Source of the DNA: Odoribacter sp. Z80
GTDB taxonomy: Bacteria > Bacteroidota > Bacteroidia > Bacteroidales > Marinifilaceae
Assembly (NCBI RefSeq): GCF_009935865.1
Contig: NZ_QWEL01000001.1
Coordinates: 310,001-374,000, forward strand
Length of the DNA stretch: 64,000 nucleotides
Direction: 5' to 3'
Below, one piece after another: positions 10,021-18,154 of this stretch. Every line of letters starts with the position of its first letter. The stretch's first letter is position 1. The notes under the pieces were generated by a model. It ran no database searches. It saw only the letters and a list, made by a program, of their open reading frames with translations, and was not told the DNA's origin. Made by a program: the position numbers and the translations under genes.

Positions 10021-11127
10021 ATGTTTTCAGAAGAACTAAAAAAATATGTCTGGGAAGACACTACCCGGGAAATCTACTCCAAAACAACAGCAGATGTAGA
10101 AAAGGCCCTGGGCAAGAAACATCTGGAAGTAGAGGATTTCATGGCCCTTATCTCCCCGGCAGCAGAAAAATACCTGGAACCGATGGCTGCTTTAAGCCAG
10201 AAATACACCCAGCAACGATTTGGCAAGACCATTTCCATGTACATACCTTTATACATTACAAACTCTTGTACGAACTACTGTGTATATTGCGGCTTTAATC
10301 ACAATAATCCTTTAAAAAGAGTGATTCTCAGTGAAGCAGAAATATTAAACGAACTGCAAGCCATCAAGAAACTCGGTGATTTTGAAAATCTCCTGATAGT
10401 GACAGGAGAAAATCCCAAAGAAGCCGGCGTGGATTATCTGGAACGGGCGTTACAAATAGCCCGCCCCCTGTTCGCTAATCTTTCCATTGAGGTGATGCCG
10501 CTTAAGGCAGAAGAATATGAACGACTTACCCATTCCGGACTGCACGGGGTTGTCTGCTTCCAGGAAACTTATAACAGCAATCGCTATAATGTTTACCACC
10601 CGAAAGGAATGAAATCAAAATTTGAATGGCGCCTAAACGGATTCGACCGCATGGGACAAGCCAAAGTTCATAAAATCGGGTTGGGCGTATTAATCGGACT
10701 GGAAGAATGGCGAACGGATGTAACGATGATGGCCCGGCATTTGCGCTACCTGCAACGACATTACTGGCAAACCCGGTACAGTGTGAATTTTCCCCGCATG
10801 CGTCCTTCCGAAGGACATTTTCAACCCAATGTTATCTTGGAAGACAAAGCACTGGCACAATTGATTTTTGCATTCAGAATCTTTGACCATGATGTGGACA
10901 TTTCCATATCTACCCGGGAAGGAGCCTACTTCCGGGACAATATGCTCCCATTGGGAATAACCTCGCTCAGCGCCGGCTCTAAGACTGAACCCGGAGGATA
11001 TTTTACCTATCCCCAGGCCCTGGAACAATTTCATATCAGCGACGAACGTACTCCCGAAGAAGTCGCCCACAGCATCAGACAAAAAGGGTATGAACCGGTA
11101 TGGAAAGACTGGGAAAACTGGATGTAA
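10021..11127 (+). CDS. thiH: 2-iminoacetate synthase ThiH (radical SAM)
   Basis: 368 residues. ThiH cleaves tyrosine to dehydroglycine and p-cresol, the oxygen-independent source of the glycine imine for ThiG, which fits an anaerobe. The radical SAM motif CTNYCVYC places cluster cysteines at 83, 87 and 90. ThiH-specific segments are VTGENPKEAG, QETYNSNRYNVYHPKGMKS and SVNFPRMRPSEG. It is separated from thiG by 47 bases. Confidence 0.96.
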   Translation: MFSEELKKYVWEDTTREIYSKTTADVEKALGKKHLEVEDFMALISPAAEKYLEPMAALSQKYTQQRFGKTISMYIPLYITNSCTNYCVYCGFNHNNPLKRVILSEAEILNELQAIKKLGDFENLLIVTGENPKEAGVDYLERALQIARPLFANLSIEVMPLKAEEYERLTHSGLHGVVCFQETYNSNRYNVYHPKGMKSKFEWRLNGFDRMGQAKVHKIGLGVLIGLEEWRTDVTMMARHLRYLQRHYWQTRYSVNFPRMRPSEGHFQPNVILEDKALAQLIFAFRIFDHDVDISISTREGAYFRDNMLPLGITSLSAGSKTEPGGYFTYPQALEQFHISDERTPEEVAHSIRQKGYEPVWKDWENWM

Positions 11128-11138
11128 TAAAAACAACT

Positions 11139-11834
11139 ATGCAAGAAAGATATTCCCGTCACATCCTGCTGAAAGAAATAGGTGAAAAAGGCCAGGAAAA
11201 AATAAAGCAGGCCAAAGTATTAGTCGTTGGTGCCGGAGGACTGGGTTCCCCGATTCTTCTTTATCTGGCTGCTGCAGGAATCGGAACATTGGGGTTTATG
11301 GACGATGACCACATATCAGAAAGTAACTTACAACGCCAGGTCCTGTATGATACCGGAAGTATAGGAAAAATGAAAGTGGAAGTCGCCGAACACAAACTGA
11401 AAGCGTTAAACCCCGGATGTCACCTTATAGCCATACCCCACCGCCTGACTGCTCAGAATGCAATCAAAATTATAGAAAAATATGATATTGTAGTAGATGC
11501 AACAGATAATTTATCCTCCCGCTATCTGATTAATGACGCGTGTATGGAAACCGGTAAACCTTTCGTTTATGGAAGTATTTGTGAGTTTAAAGGCCAAATT
11601 TCCGTGTTTAATTATCAAGGAGGACCAAATTACCGCGATCTCTATCCTTATCACGAAAAAATAGCTGGCTTTCAGCAACCTTCGGGTGTTATTGGTGCAT
11701 TGCCGGGAACAATCGGTTCCATACAGGCTGCAGAGACCTTAAAAATCATCCTGGAAAGCAAAACTACGTTGTCCGGAAAATTATTATTGGTAGACTTGTT
11801 GGAAGGTTCATTTAAAACCCTTCAATTCATTTAA
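11139..11834 (+). CDS. thiF: ThiF/MoeB-type adenylyltransferase for ThiS
   Basis: 231 residues from ATG 11139 (MQERYSRHILL); an upstream in-frame ATG at 11100 overlaps thiH and precedes the conserved start. The nucleotide-binding loop VVGAGGLGSP and the catalytic segment DATDNLSSRYLIND are clear. It would activate the ThiS C-terminus with ATP. Two features usual in E. coli ThiF/MoeB are absent: the zinc CxxC pairs and the cysteine before GVxGxLPG (here QQPSGVIGALPG). It is the last gene of the thi operon, before a terminator. Confidence 0.88.
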   Translation: MQERYSRHILLKEIGEKGQEKIKQAKVLVVGAGGLGSPILLYLAAAGIGTLGFMDDDHISESNLQRQVLYDTGSIGKMKVEVAEHKLKALNPGCHLIAIPHRLTAQNAIKIIEKYDIVVDATDNLSSRYLINDACMETGKPFVYGSICEFKGQISVFNYQGGPNYRDLYPYHEKIAGFQQPSGVIGALPGTIGSIQAAETLKIILESKTTLSGKLLLVDLLEGSFKTLQFI

Positions 11835-11845
11835 CGGAAATAAGC

Positions 11846-11883
11846 CGGGGAAAAGGAACAGTATCCCTTTCCCCGCGCTTTTG
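11846..11883 (+). terminator. Terminator of the thiamin operon
   Basis: CGGGGAAAAGG pairs with CCCTTTCCCCG (one unpaired A) and is followed after GCGC by TTTT, directly after the thiF stop. Confidence 0.75.
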
Positions 11884-13074
11884 CTATTGCATATATAAAT
11901 TCACATCCTTCGGTTGTGTTTCTACTTGCACTTCCACTCTTTTCGCCTGGTCTTTTCCATCCGTATAACAGATGGTATAAGTCTTGTTCTTTTCCAGCAT
12001 AAAAGTAAGCACATCATTCATATCCTGCAACGGTCCCGAAGTACGTCCCCCGCCCATTTGCATTTTTCCACAAAAAACATCCACATTGACAGCCACCCGG
12101 CTATCAGAAGTGCGGGTACACTGGTTGGTCGCAAACATACTGACCCTTACCGGCACATGATTGCCTCCGGTTGTAATAGCCGACAAGTGTGAAGCATAAA
12201 GCTCATTGTACCGCTCCGTGACATTCTCCGCCGGCACATATTGAATATTGCGGTCCCATACCAAAGGAAAAGAAATCCCTGTCGGACGGAAAGAAGATGC
12301 ATAAATTGCCTTTTGAGGATCATCTTTCGAAGCCTGGCCGGCATCCGCAAAAAACCAGGCCTGGTCTAACTGTCCGGGGAAATAATACTCTGTAAAAAAC
12401 CATTTCCCGTCCATCCAGACTTCAGTCCAGTTGTGGTTTCCCCGTCCATCGTGCCAATTGGGAGTTCCGGCTACCCGGGAAGGAATGCCGACAGCCCGGA
12501 AAGCATCCGTCAATAAAATGGAAAGCCCGGTACAAGAAGCCATCTGCTGACGTATGGATTCAAACGGAGCCTGGTCCGGTTTTTCCCGCAAGGTATTATA
12601 GTCCACTCCCACTTCATCCCGGATATGGCGGTTAACCGCCTCAATGGCTTCCTGCAGGTTATGGCACGTATCCACATACTGGCCAAAGCGTTCGTAAAAA
12701 TCTTTCCTCCAGTTTTCCCGGGTTTCATTCAAACTAACATAAGGCAACACCTCGTTCAGGAAAATACTGTCCGGTAACGCCCGAGCCCAGGAATATTTTT
12801 CCCGTGCTTTATAAGCATATTCCGTATTCTCCAGCAAAAAAGCAGCACTCAACTCCTGCAAATCCCGGTCCGGCATATAAGCAATTAAAAAAGCCATGCC
12901 TTCCTTTTCCTTCTTCGGAGCCTCCAGCAATGCTTTCTCCAATTCCGTCCGGTTTTCTCCGGCTTTACTCAGTGCCTGTTCAATCAAGGTATGGTACTTT
13001 TCCGGTACTCCCGAATATGGATTCACCGAACAGGCACAAGCACACACCACTAAAAATAATAAGACGGCTTTCAT
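11884..13074 (-). CDS. Transglutaminase-domain lipoprotein
   Basis: 396 residues. A lipoprotein signal peptide ends in CACAC, giving a lipidated Cys near residue 15. A transglutaminase-like fold is seen around residues 175-235: SCTGLSILLTDAFRAVGIPSR holds the nucleophilic Cys and NHNWTEVW the His; the third position reads WFFTEYYF, so the usual Asp is not obvious. The C-terminal 90 residues look like a beta-sandwich. Substrate unknown; it may act as a peptidase or amide hydrolase on the cell surface. Its start overlaps the stop of the dihydroorotate-dehydrogenase-like gene by 4 bases, so the two are translationally coupled. Confidence 0.8.
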   Translation of the reverse strand: MKAVLLFLVVCACACSVNPYSGVPEKYHTLIEQALSKAGENRTELEKALLEAPKKEKEGMAFLIAYMPDRDLQELSAAFLLENTEYAYKAREKYSWARALPDSIFLNEVLPYVSLNETRENWRKDFYERFGQYVDTCHNLQEAIEAVNRHIRDEVGVDYNTLREKPDQAPFESIRQQMASCTGLSILLTDAFRAVGIPSRVAGTPNWHDGRGNHNWTEVWMDGKWFFTEYYFPGQLDQAWFFADAGQASKDDPQKAIYASSFRPTGISFPLVWDRNIQYVPAENVTERYNELYASHLSAITTGGNHVPVRVSMFATNQCTRTSDSRVAVNVDVFCGKMQMGGGRTSGPLQDMNDVLTFMLEKNKTYTICYTDGKDQAKRVEVQVETQPKDVNLYMQ

Positions 13075-14045
13075 TTTCTATCACTAAAATATTTCATAAA
13101 CTGGGCTCTTTCATAACGGTCTGCATGCTCGGCATCCGTATAAGAAAGTTTACCCCGAAATTCTGCAATGGTATTAAATCCCTTTTTATCCATCCAACTA
13201 CTCAAAAAATCATTCATCGAACCGATACACCCTATTCCCTGTTCATAAAGAGCAGAGCATACCTGAACAGTCGTTGCCCCTGCCAACAGAAGTTTCACAA
13301 CAGCATCTCCTCCGTGTACCCCGGTAGAGGAAGATAATTCCAGTTTCTTATCTTTCCCGGAAAGAATCCCGGTCCAACGCAGGGATGCACGTATATCGGC
13401 AGATGTACTGAACACCGAAGAACTCCCCACAGACAAATGCTCTATATCAATATCCGGTTCATAAAACCGGTTAAATACCGTAACAGCATCTGCGCCATAA
13501 CCTTTCAGCTTACTGACAAAGGCAGGCAGATTGGTGAAATAACGGCTGATTTTCATGATAACCGGAATCTTTACCACCGCCTTCACATGTTTCACAATAT
13601 CAAAATACAGGTTCTCCACCTCTGCTGCTTCCATAAAAGGATCAGTAGGCAAAATAAAAGCGTTCAACTCCAAAGCATCAGCTCCCGCCAGCTCCAGTTC
13701 CCGGGCAAAACTGACCCATTCCCCATCCTTTAAGCAATTTATGCTGGCAATTACCGGGATTCTCAACCGGGATTTGGCCGCCTTCACCAAATCAATATAC
13801 TCCTGCAAAGCATGTGCCCTCACATACTGTTGGATATAATCCGCCTCTTCCGGATAGCTGTCTCCGATGCATTGGGCAGCTTCACGTCTGATTTGTTCCT
13901 CAAATACCGATTTCAAGACCACTGCTCCGGCTCCGCTATCCGCTATTTCCTGTAATTTACTCACATCAGCAGTCAATCCGCTGCTTCCGGCAATAACAGG
14001 ACTGCCCAACTCCAATCCCACAAAAATAGTTTTCAAATTTGCCAT
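13071..14045 (-). CDS. Dihydroorotate dehydrogenase-like flavoprotein
   Basis: 324 residues of TIM-barrel type resembling class 1 dihydroorotate dehydrogenases: MANLKTIFVGLELGSPVIAGSSGLT at the start, VPVIASINC-like IPVIASINC near 95, ELNAFILPTD, PVIMKISRYFTNLP (FMN-phosphate/Lys region), and C-terminal SSTGVHGGDAVVKLLLAGATTVQVCSALYEQG. It would bind FMN and reduce or oxidise a pyrimidine-like substrate. It lies in a non-pyrimidine operon (yggS upstream, transglutaminase lipoprotein downstream), so dihydroorotate as substrate is uncertain. Confidence 0.75.
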   Translation of the reverse strand: MANLKTIFVGLELGSPVIAGSSGLTADVSKLQEIADSGAGAVVLKSVFEEQIRREAAQCIGDSYPEEADYIQQYVRAHALQEYIDLVKAAKSRLRIPVIASINCLKDGEWVSFARELELAGADALELNAFILPTDPFMEAAEVENLYFDIVKHVKAVVKIPVIMKISRYFTNLPAFVSKLKGYGADAVTVFNRFYEPDIDIEHLSVGSSSVFSTSADIRASLRWTGILSGKDKKLELSSSTGVHGGDAVVKLLLAGATTVQVCSALYEQGIGCIGSMNDFLSSWMDKKGFNTIAEFRGKLSYTDAEHADRYERAQFMKYFSDRK

Positions 14046-14074
14046 ATCTTTCCTATATTTATGATTAACTTTCT

Positions 14075-14752
14075 TTATTTTGTCCGATATTCTCTTTCAC
14101 CGAAAATTGAGCTTCCCACCCTGACCAAAGTACTTCCCTCACCCACTGCAATCTGATAATCCCCCGACATCCCCATAGATAATTCCTTAAAACTTGCTTC
14201 CTTGGAAAAATATTTTCTCTTCAGGTCATCAAATATCTCTTTCAAATGATGGAATTCTTCCCGGATAATATCTTCATCATCCGTATTAGTAGCCACTCCC
14301 ATCACTCCGACAATCCGCACATTTCTCATATTCCGGCAGACTTCACTCTTCAATATCTCCTCTGCCTCCTGCAATCTCAAACCTGCCTTGGTCTCTTCCC
14401 GTGCAATGTGAAACTCCAATAAACAGTCTATCACCCGGTCATGTTTGGCGGCTTCCCGGTCAATTCTTGACAACACCTTCAGGCTATCCACAGAGTGAAT
14501 CAAATCCACGAAACCTGCAATATATTTAACGTTTTTCTCCTGCAATTGTCCGATCATATGCCACAGAATATCCGATGGTAACTCCTGGTGTTTGGCTGCC
14601 ATTTCCTGGGGCCTGTTCTCTCCGAAAATACGTTGTCCTGCCGCATAGGCTTCCCGGATAGATTCCACAGGTTTTGTTTTAGAAACAGCCACCAATTGCA
14701 CACCTTCCGGTAAAGTATTTAATATTTTCTTTAAGTTTTCCCGAATATCCAT
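14075..14752 (-). CDS. YggS-family PLP-binding protein
   Basis: 225 residues from ATG 14752. The PLP lysine is Lys25 in LVAVSKTKP, and the family segments FGENRPQEMAAKH, WHMIGQLQEKNVKY, LSMGMSGDYQIAVGEGSTLVRVGSSIFG are present. YggS/PROSC proteins control pyridoxal phosphate and amino-acid pools and have no known reaction. The open frame extends to 14980, but that part overlaps truA and lies upstream of the predicted promoter; MDIRENLKKIL is the natural start. It leads a three-gene operon with the next two genes. Confidence 0.9.
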   Translation of the reverse strand: MDIRENLKKILNTLPEGVQLVAVSKTKPVESIREAYAAGQRIFGENRPQEMAAKHQELPSDILWHMIGQLQEKNVKYIAGFVDLIHSVDSLKVLSRIDREAAKHDRVIDCLLEFHIAREETKAGLRLQEAEEILKSEVCRNMRNVRIVGVMGVATNTDDEDIIREEFHHLKEIFDDLKRKYFSKEASFKELSMGMSGDYQIAVGEGSTLVRVGSSIFGEREYRTK

Positions 14753-14801
14753 ATCTATATACCCGACAACTTTTATATTTCTTAACTGAATGATGTCTGC
14801 A

Positions 14802-14809
14802 CAAATATA
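14802..14809 (-). promoter_or_regulatory. -7 element (TATATTTG) for the yggS operon
   Basis: CAAATATA on plus reads TATATTTG on minus, 50 bases upstream of ATG 14752. Confidence 0.45.
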
Positions 14810-14883
14810 CATTAAAATAAACGAATTCTCCGGATGAAAGTTGCCAAATTCTTTTCTCTGATTTACCGCAAAAGAAAATTTCT

Positions 14884-14891
14884 TATCTTCG
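14884..14891 (+). promoter_or_regulatory. -7 element (TATCTTCG) for truA
   Basis: One base off TAnnTTTG; predicted transcription start about 11 bases before ATG 14909, supporting that start over the in-frame ATG at 14834. Confidence 0.4.
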
Positions 14892-14908
14892 CCCAAGATA
14901 AAAGAAAA

Positions 14909-15664
14909 ATGAACAGATATTTTATAGAACTGTCTTATAACGGACGTCATTACCACGGGTGGCAGGTTCAACCGGGACAACCGACCATTCAGGCAGCCCT
15001 TAACAAAGCACTGACAACCCTGCTACGCCAGGAAATAGAAGTAACAGGAGCGGGCCGCACCGATTCCGGCGTACATGCTTCTTTCTATGTCGCCCATTTC
15101 GACACCGATTCTCCCATTGAAAATCCCGGACACTTGGTTTATAAACTAAACCGGCTCACAGGAAAAGACATTGCTGCTTCTAGGATTTATCCGGTACCTG
15201 AGCATATGCATGCCCGTTTCTCTGCCCTTTCCCGGACTTACAAATATTACATTGACAAACAAAAAAATCCTTTTACCTGCGAATATGCCTGGCATTTATT
15301 TCCTCTGCCGGACATCAGGCTTATGAATGAAGCCTGCCGTATATTATCCGATTATACCGATTTCACCAGTTTTTCAAAATTACATACAGACGTCAAAACC
15401 AATCTCTGCCATATACATGAGGCCTATTGGGAAGACACCGGCCGGCAACTGATATTCACCATCAAAGCCAACCGCTTCCTCAGGAATATGGTCCGGGCCA
15501 TCGTAGGTACTTTGGTAGAAATCGGCCAGGGAAAATCGACCCTGGAAGATTTTCGCCGGATCATTGAATCCAGAAATCGCTGCAATGCAGGAACTTCTGT
15601 TCCCGGACATGCCCTGTTCCTTTGTAACATTGAATATCCGCAGGAAAATATAAACGATAAATAA
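14909..15664 (+). CDS. truA: tRNA pseudouridine(38-40) synthase TruA
   Basis: 251 residues from ATG 14909. The catalytic aspartate is Asp52 in GAGRTDSGVHA. Other TruA segments: YNGRHYHGWQVQPGQPTIQ at the start, ARFSALSRTYKYYI near 105 and FLRNMVRAIVGTLVEIGQG near 200. It makes pseudouridine in the anticodon arm of tRNAs. The DUF4105 gene starts 2 bases after its stop. Confidence 0.95.
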   Translation: MNRYFIELSYNGRHYHGWQVQPGQPTIQAALNKALTTLLRQEIEVTGAGRTDSGVHASFYVAHFDTDSPIENPGHLVYKLNRLTGKDIAASRIYPVPEHMHARFSALSRTYKYYIDKQKNPFTCEYAWHLFPLPDIRLMNEACRILSDYTDFTSFSKLHTDVKTNLCHIHEAYWEDTGRQLIFTIKANRFLRNMVRAIVGTLVEIGQGKSTLEDFRRIIESRNRCNAGTSVPGHALFLCNIEYPQENINDK

Positions 15665-15666
15665 AG

Positions 15667-16851
15667 ATGAAATACCTGACTCTACTATTATCCGTCATAA
15701 TGATAGGCTATGGAGAAAGTAAAGCCTTCCCACTCTCCAAAGAAGCGGAAATCAGTATACTAACGTGCTCTCCGGGCACCGAATTATACTCTCTCTTCGG
15801 ACACACGGCCATTCGGGTATACGATTCCAGCAATCACACCGACCTGGTGTTCAATTACGGAACTTTCGATTTTTCAACGCCGCATTTTTATTTAAAATAT
15901 GCACAGGGATTACTGCCCTATCAGCTTACTGTCGGAGAGTTCCCTCATTTTTTGGCTTCTTACAAGGAAGAGCAACGCACGGTCTATTCCCAGAAACTCC
16001 ACCTGGATTCTGTTCAGAAACAAAAAATGTTCGACCTTTTATTAGAAAACTATCGCCCTGAAAACCGCTCTTATCTCTACAATTTTTTATGGGACAATTG
16101 TACGACCCGCAGCCGCGATATCTTAGCCCGAAGCATCCATGACACCATAGAATGGAAAATCGCAGACAAGAGCAAAAGTTTCTGGAATCTGCTGGACGAA
16201 TACCTGAAAGCCTCTCCATGGGTACAATGGGGCATCCATTCAATTTTAGGACAAGGAGGAAACCGGAAGGCCGATACCTACCAGACCATGTTTCTTCCGG
16301 ACTATCTGATGCAAGGTTTAAATACAGCTTTTATCCGTGAGCATCCGCTTGCCGGGAAAGCCGAGATTTTATATGAAGCTCCCCCTGCCAAAAACGATTA
16401 TCCCTGGTATATACATCCCATTTTTATCTTTGCCGTAAGTACATTTATCCTTATTTTTCTCCTGCAAAAACTAAAATGTACTTTCTTCCTCAATACCATA
16501 GCCATACTTTTGTTTCTATTCTCCGGTATATTAGGCTGTTTAATTGTATTTTTGGGAGGGTTCACCGCCCATCCCATCACTGCTCCGAACTGGAATATCC
16601 TCTGGGCCAATCCGCTAAACCTTGTAGTCATACCATTTATCATTCGGAAAATTCTCCCCCGCTTTATTCAGATTTATCTGAAAATTTACCTTATTCTGCT
16701 AATTGCGGCAATACCCGCCTGGTTTCTTCTTCAACCCGCAGTCCCAATGGCCTCTGTCTCTTTAATCGTACTCATGATATATTTATGCACCAAAATCAGA
16801 AACAAAAGCAAATCATCCATGAATACTACAAACACAACATACAATAATTAA
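15667..16851 (+). CDS. DUF4105 (Lnb-type N-terminal domain) membrane protein
   Basis: 394 residues. A short signal peptide is followed by a soluble domain of about 200 residues with the DUF4105 pattern SPGTELYSLFGHTAIRV, NYGTFDF, YLKYAQGLLPYQLTVGEF and NFLWDNCTTRSRDI (His and Cys conserved in the family, which resembles the Lnb N-terminal periplasmic domain and may be peptidase-like). The C-terminal 150 residues hold about five membrane spans. Function unproven. It is in an operon with truA, and the next feature is tRNA-Phe. Confidence 0.82.
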   Translation: MKYLTLLLSVIMIGYGESKAFPLSKEAEISILTCSPGTELYSLFGHTAIRVYDSSNHTDLVFNYGTFDFSTPHFYLKYAQGLLPYQLTVGEFPHFLASYKEEQRTVYSQKLHLDSVQKQKMFDLLLENYRPENRSYLYNFLWDNCTTRSRDILARSIHDTIEWKIADKSKSFWNLLDEYLKASPWVQWGIHSILGQGGNRKADTYQTMFLPDYLMQGLNTAFIREHPLAGKAEILYEAPPAKNDYPWYIHPIFIFAVSTFILIFLLQKLKCTFFLNTIAILLFLFSGILGCLIVFLGGFTAHPITAPNWNILWANPLNLVVIPFIIRKILPRFIQIYLKIYLILLIAAIPAWFLLQPAVPMASVSLIVLMIYLCTKIRNKSKSSMNTTNTTYNN

Positions 16852-16868
16852 AAAAATGCATAAAGTTC

Positions 16869-16898
16869 TTGTTGTTTCACTAAAAATCCATATATTTG
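16869..16898 (+). promoter_or_regulatory. tRNA-Phe promoter
   Basis: TTG at 16869-16871, a 19-base spacer and TATATTTG at 16891-16898 match the Bacteroidota promoter; the tRNA begins 22 bases after the -7 box. Confidence 0.65.
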
Positions 16899-16920
16899 CA
16901 CACGCAAAACAGCAGTTGTT

Positions 16921-16993
16921 GGTGGCATAGCTCAGTCGGTAGAGCAAAGGACTGAAAATCCTTGTGTCCCTGGTTCGATTCCAGGTGCTACCA
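16921..16993 (+). tRNA. tRNA-Phe (anticodon GAA)
   Basis: A complete cloverleaf: acceptor GGTGGCA/TGCTACC with one G-T pair, D arm GCTC/GAGC, anticodon stem AAGGA/TCCTT with loop CTGAAAA (anticodon GAA), T arm CCTGG/CCAGG with TTCGATT, and discriminator A. CCA is not encoded. Confidence 0.97.
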
Positions 16994-17002
16994 CCTCAAA
17001 AT

Positions 17003-17035
17003 AAAGCAGTTACGAAAGTAGCTGCTTTTCTTTTT
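17003..17035 (+). terminator. Terminator after tRNA-Phe
   Basis: AAAGCAGTTAC pairs with GTAGCTGCTTT around a GAAA tetraloop (11 pairs, one G-T) and is followed by TTCTTTTTG. Confidence 0.85.
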
Positions 17036-17183
17036 GTCTTCATTTTTGGTCGTTTTGAGTAGTTAATGTCAACCAAGACGTCAACCGAAAATCAAACATG
17101 AACACTTCAATATCAGTCATAATAAATATTGTATACCCTAAAACAATTTTTCTTAAATTTACAGTCAGGTAAGAAAGATAGAT

Positions 17184-17759
17184 ATGAGCCGATACACCAC
17201 CAATGAAGAGGAAAAACAATTATATCCTAATTTGCTGGGATTAACATCTCCCGCAGAGATTGCTGAAGCTGAATTTGAAGGATTTCTTCTGGCAGAAATT
17301 ATGCTCACCGAACAACTGACCTCTGCTACACATTTCGATTGTTCTTATATCTGCAAGATACATCGTTTGGCCCTGGAAGAGTTATACTCCTTTGCCGGTA
17401 AATATCGGACAGTAAATATGTCCAAAGGAGGTTTTCTTTTTCCGGCAGCTCAATTCATCCCAGAAAGCATGCAATTATTCGAGAATCAAATACTCCTGCA
17501 ACTCCCGGACCAGTATACGGATAAAACTGCATTGATCAGGGACGTGGCCCGGGTGCATGGTGAATTGCTCTTTATCCATCCTTTCCGCGAAGGAAATGGC
17601 AGGACTGCCCGCATACTGGCAAATCTGATGGTGCGCAAACAAGGTTATCAAGGCCTGCGCTTTGAAAAAATCAATTTCAAGGATTACGTAATCGCCGTTC
17701 AACAGGCCGGCGAAAAAAACTACCACTACATGGAGAATATTATTGCATCTGCTTTTTAA
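17184..17759 (+). CDS. Fic-domain AMP transferase-type toxin
   Basis: 191 residues, a minimal Fic protein. The active-site motif HPFREGNGRTAR occupies residues 132-143 with the catalytic His132, the phosphate-binding GNGR and the second Arg intact. Fic enzymes transfer AMP or other nucleotide parts to target proteins. The flap region (GKYRTVNMSKGGFLFPAA) lies near 72-89. No S/T-x-x-x-E-G/N inhibitory helix was found in the protein itself, so a separate inhibitor is expected. The small gene at 17740-17919 on the other strand carries this motif and overlaps the 3' end by 20 bases. It lies just downstream of tRNA-Phe. Confidence 0.9.
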   Translation: MSRYTTNEEEKQLYPNLLGLTSPAEIAEAEFEGFLLAEIMLTEQLTSATHFDCSYICKIHRLALEELYSFAGKYRTVNMSKGGFLFPAAQFIPESMQLFENQILLQLPDQYTDKTALIRDVARVHGELLFIHPFREGNGRTARILANLMVRKQGYQGLRFEKINFKDYVIAVQQAGEKNYHYMENIIASAF

Positions 17760-17919
17760 GCCGCTCATTCACCCGGCTAAAAACAGCCTGGACCCGTTTC
17801 TCCGGAATAGAAATACCCTCTATTCTAAAAGAAGCAATCATTGAATCAAGAATATACTTGCGCCCGTTGTCAGAACATCTCACAAGCTTCAAACTGAGGT
17901 CTTTCTGTATTTTTTTCAT
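17740..17919 (-). CDS. Putative VbhA-like antitoxin of Fic
   Basis: 59 residues from the ATG at 17919 (an in-frame ATG at 17946 would add nine residues). It contains ILDSMIASFRIEGISIPEK, in which Ser30-x-x-x-Glu34-Gly35 matches the S/T-x-x-x-E-G motif by which class I Fic antitoxins such as VbhA place a Glu in the ATP site. The helical, charged C-terminus also fits that family. It is antisense and tail-to-tail with the Fic gene, overlapping 20 bases, whereas known VbhA/VbhT pairs run in one direction. TATATTTA just upstream of ATG 17919 resembles a -7 box. Antitoxin function is inferred from motif plus position. Confidence 0.65.
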   Translation of the reverse strand: MKKIQKDLSLKLVRCSDNGRKYILDSMIASFRIEGISIPEKRVQAVFSRVNERLKKQMQ

Positions 17920-17976
17920 GATGTAAATATACAATATTTTCCCCAAACACCGGGTCTTACGATAATCTTATTACAT

Positions 17977-18141
17977 TCAATTATCAGAAACCGGATAACG
18001 GGAAAACAAATCATCTACAATTTGTTCCTGCAATTCCTCATTAAACGGAACAATCCACATGACTTCACTCTTCTCACACACCATTGAATTCAGCACTTCG
18101 GTGATCAGATTCGTGTTGTTAACTAATTTTGTTTCTTCCAT
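17977..18141 (-). CDS. Hypothetical 54-residue protein between the structured leader and the antitoxin-like gene
   Basis: A short frame from ATG 18141 to TGA 17977, starting MEETKLVNNTNLITEVLNSM and ending DDLFSRYPVSDN; acidic and probably alpha-helical, with no signal peptide or membrane span. I do not recognise it. It lies 57 bases upstream of the Fic antitoxin candidate on the same strand, and immediately downstream of the T-run of the putative attenuator at 18155-18162. A 38-codon frame (18119-18235) overlaps its start in another frame. It could be a small third component, or a chance frame. Confidence 0.4.
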   Translation of the reverse strand: MEETKLVNNTNLITEVLNSMVCEKSEVMWIVPFNEELQEQIVDDLFSRYPVSDN

Positions 18142-18154
18142 AGTATGCCCACAC

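Noticed and set aside
11100-11138. Upstream ATG for thiF overlapping thiH
   Set aside because: The ThiF family begins at the conserved ERYSRHILL segment; ATG 11139 gives the normal length.
14753-14980. 76-codon upstream extension of the YggS frame
   Set aside because: It overlaps truA on the other strand and lies upstream of the predicted promoter; the family begins at MDIRENLKK.
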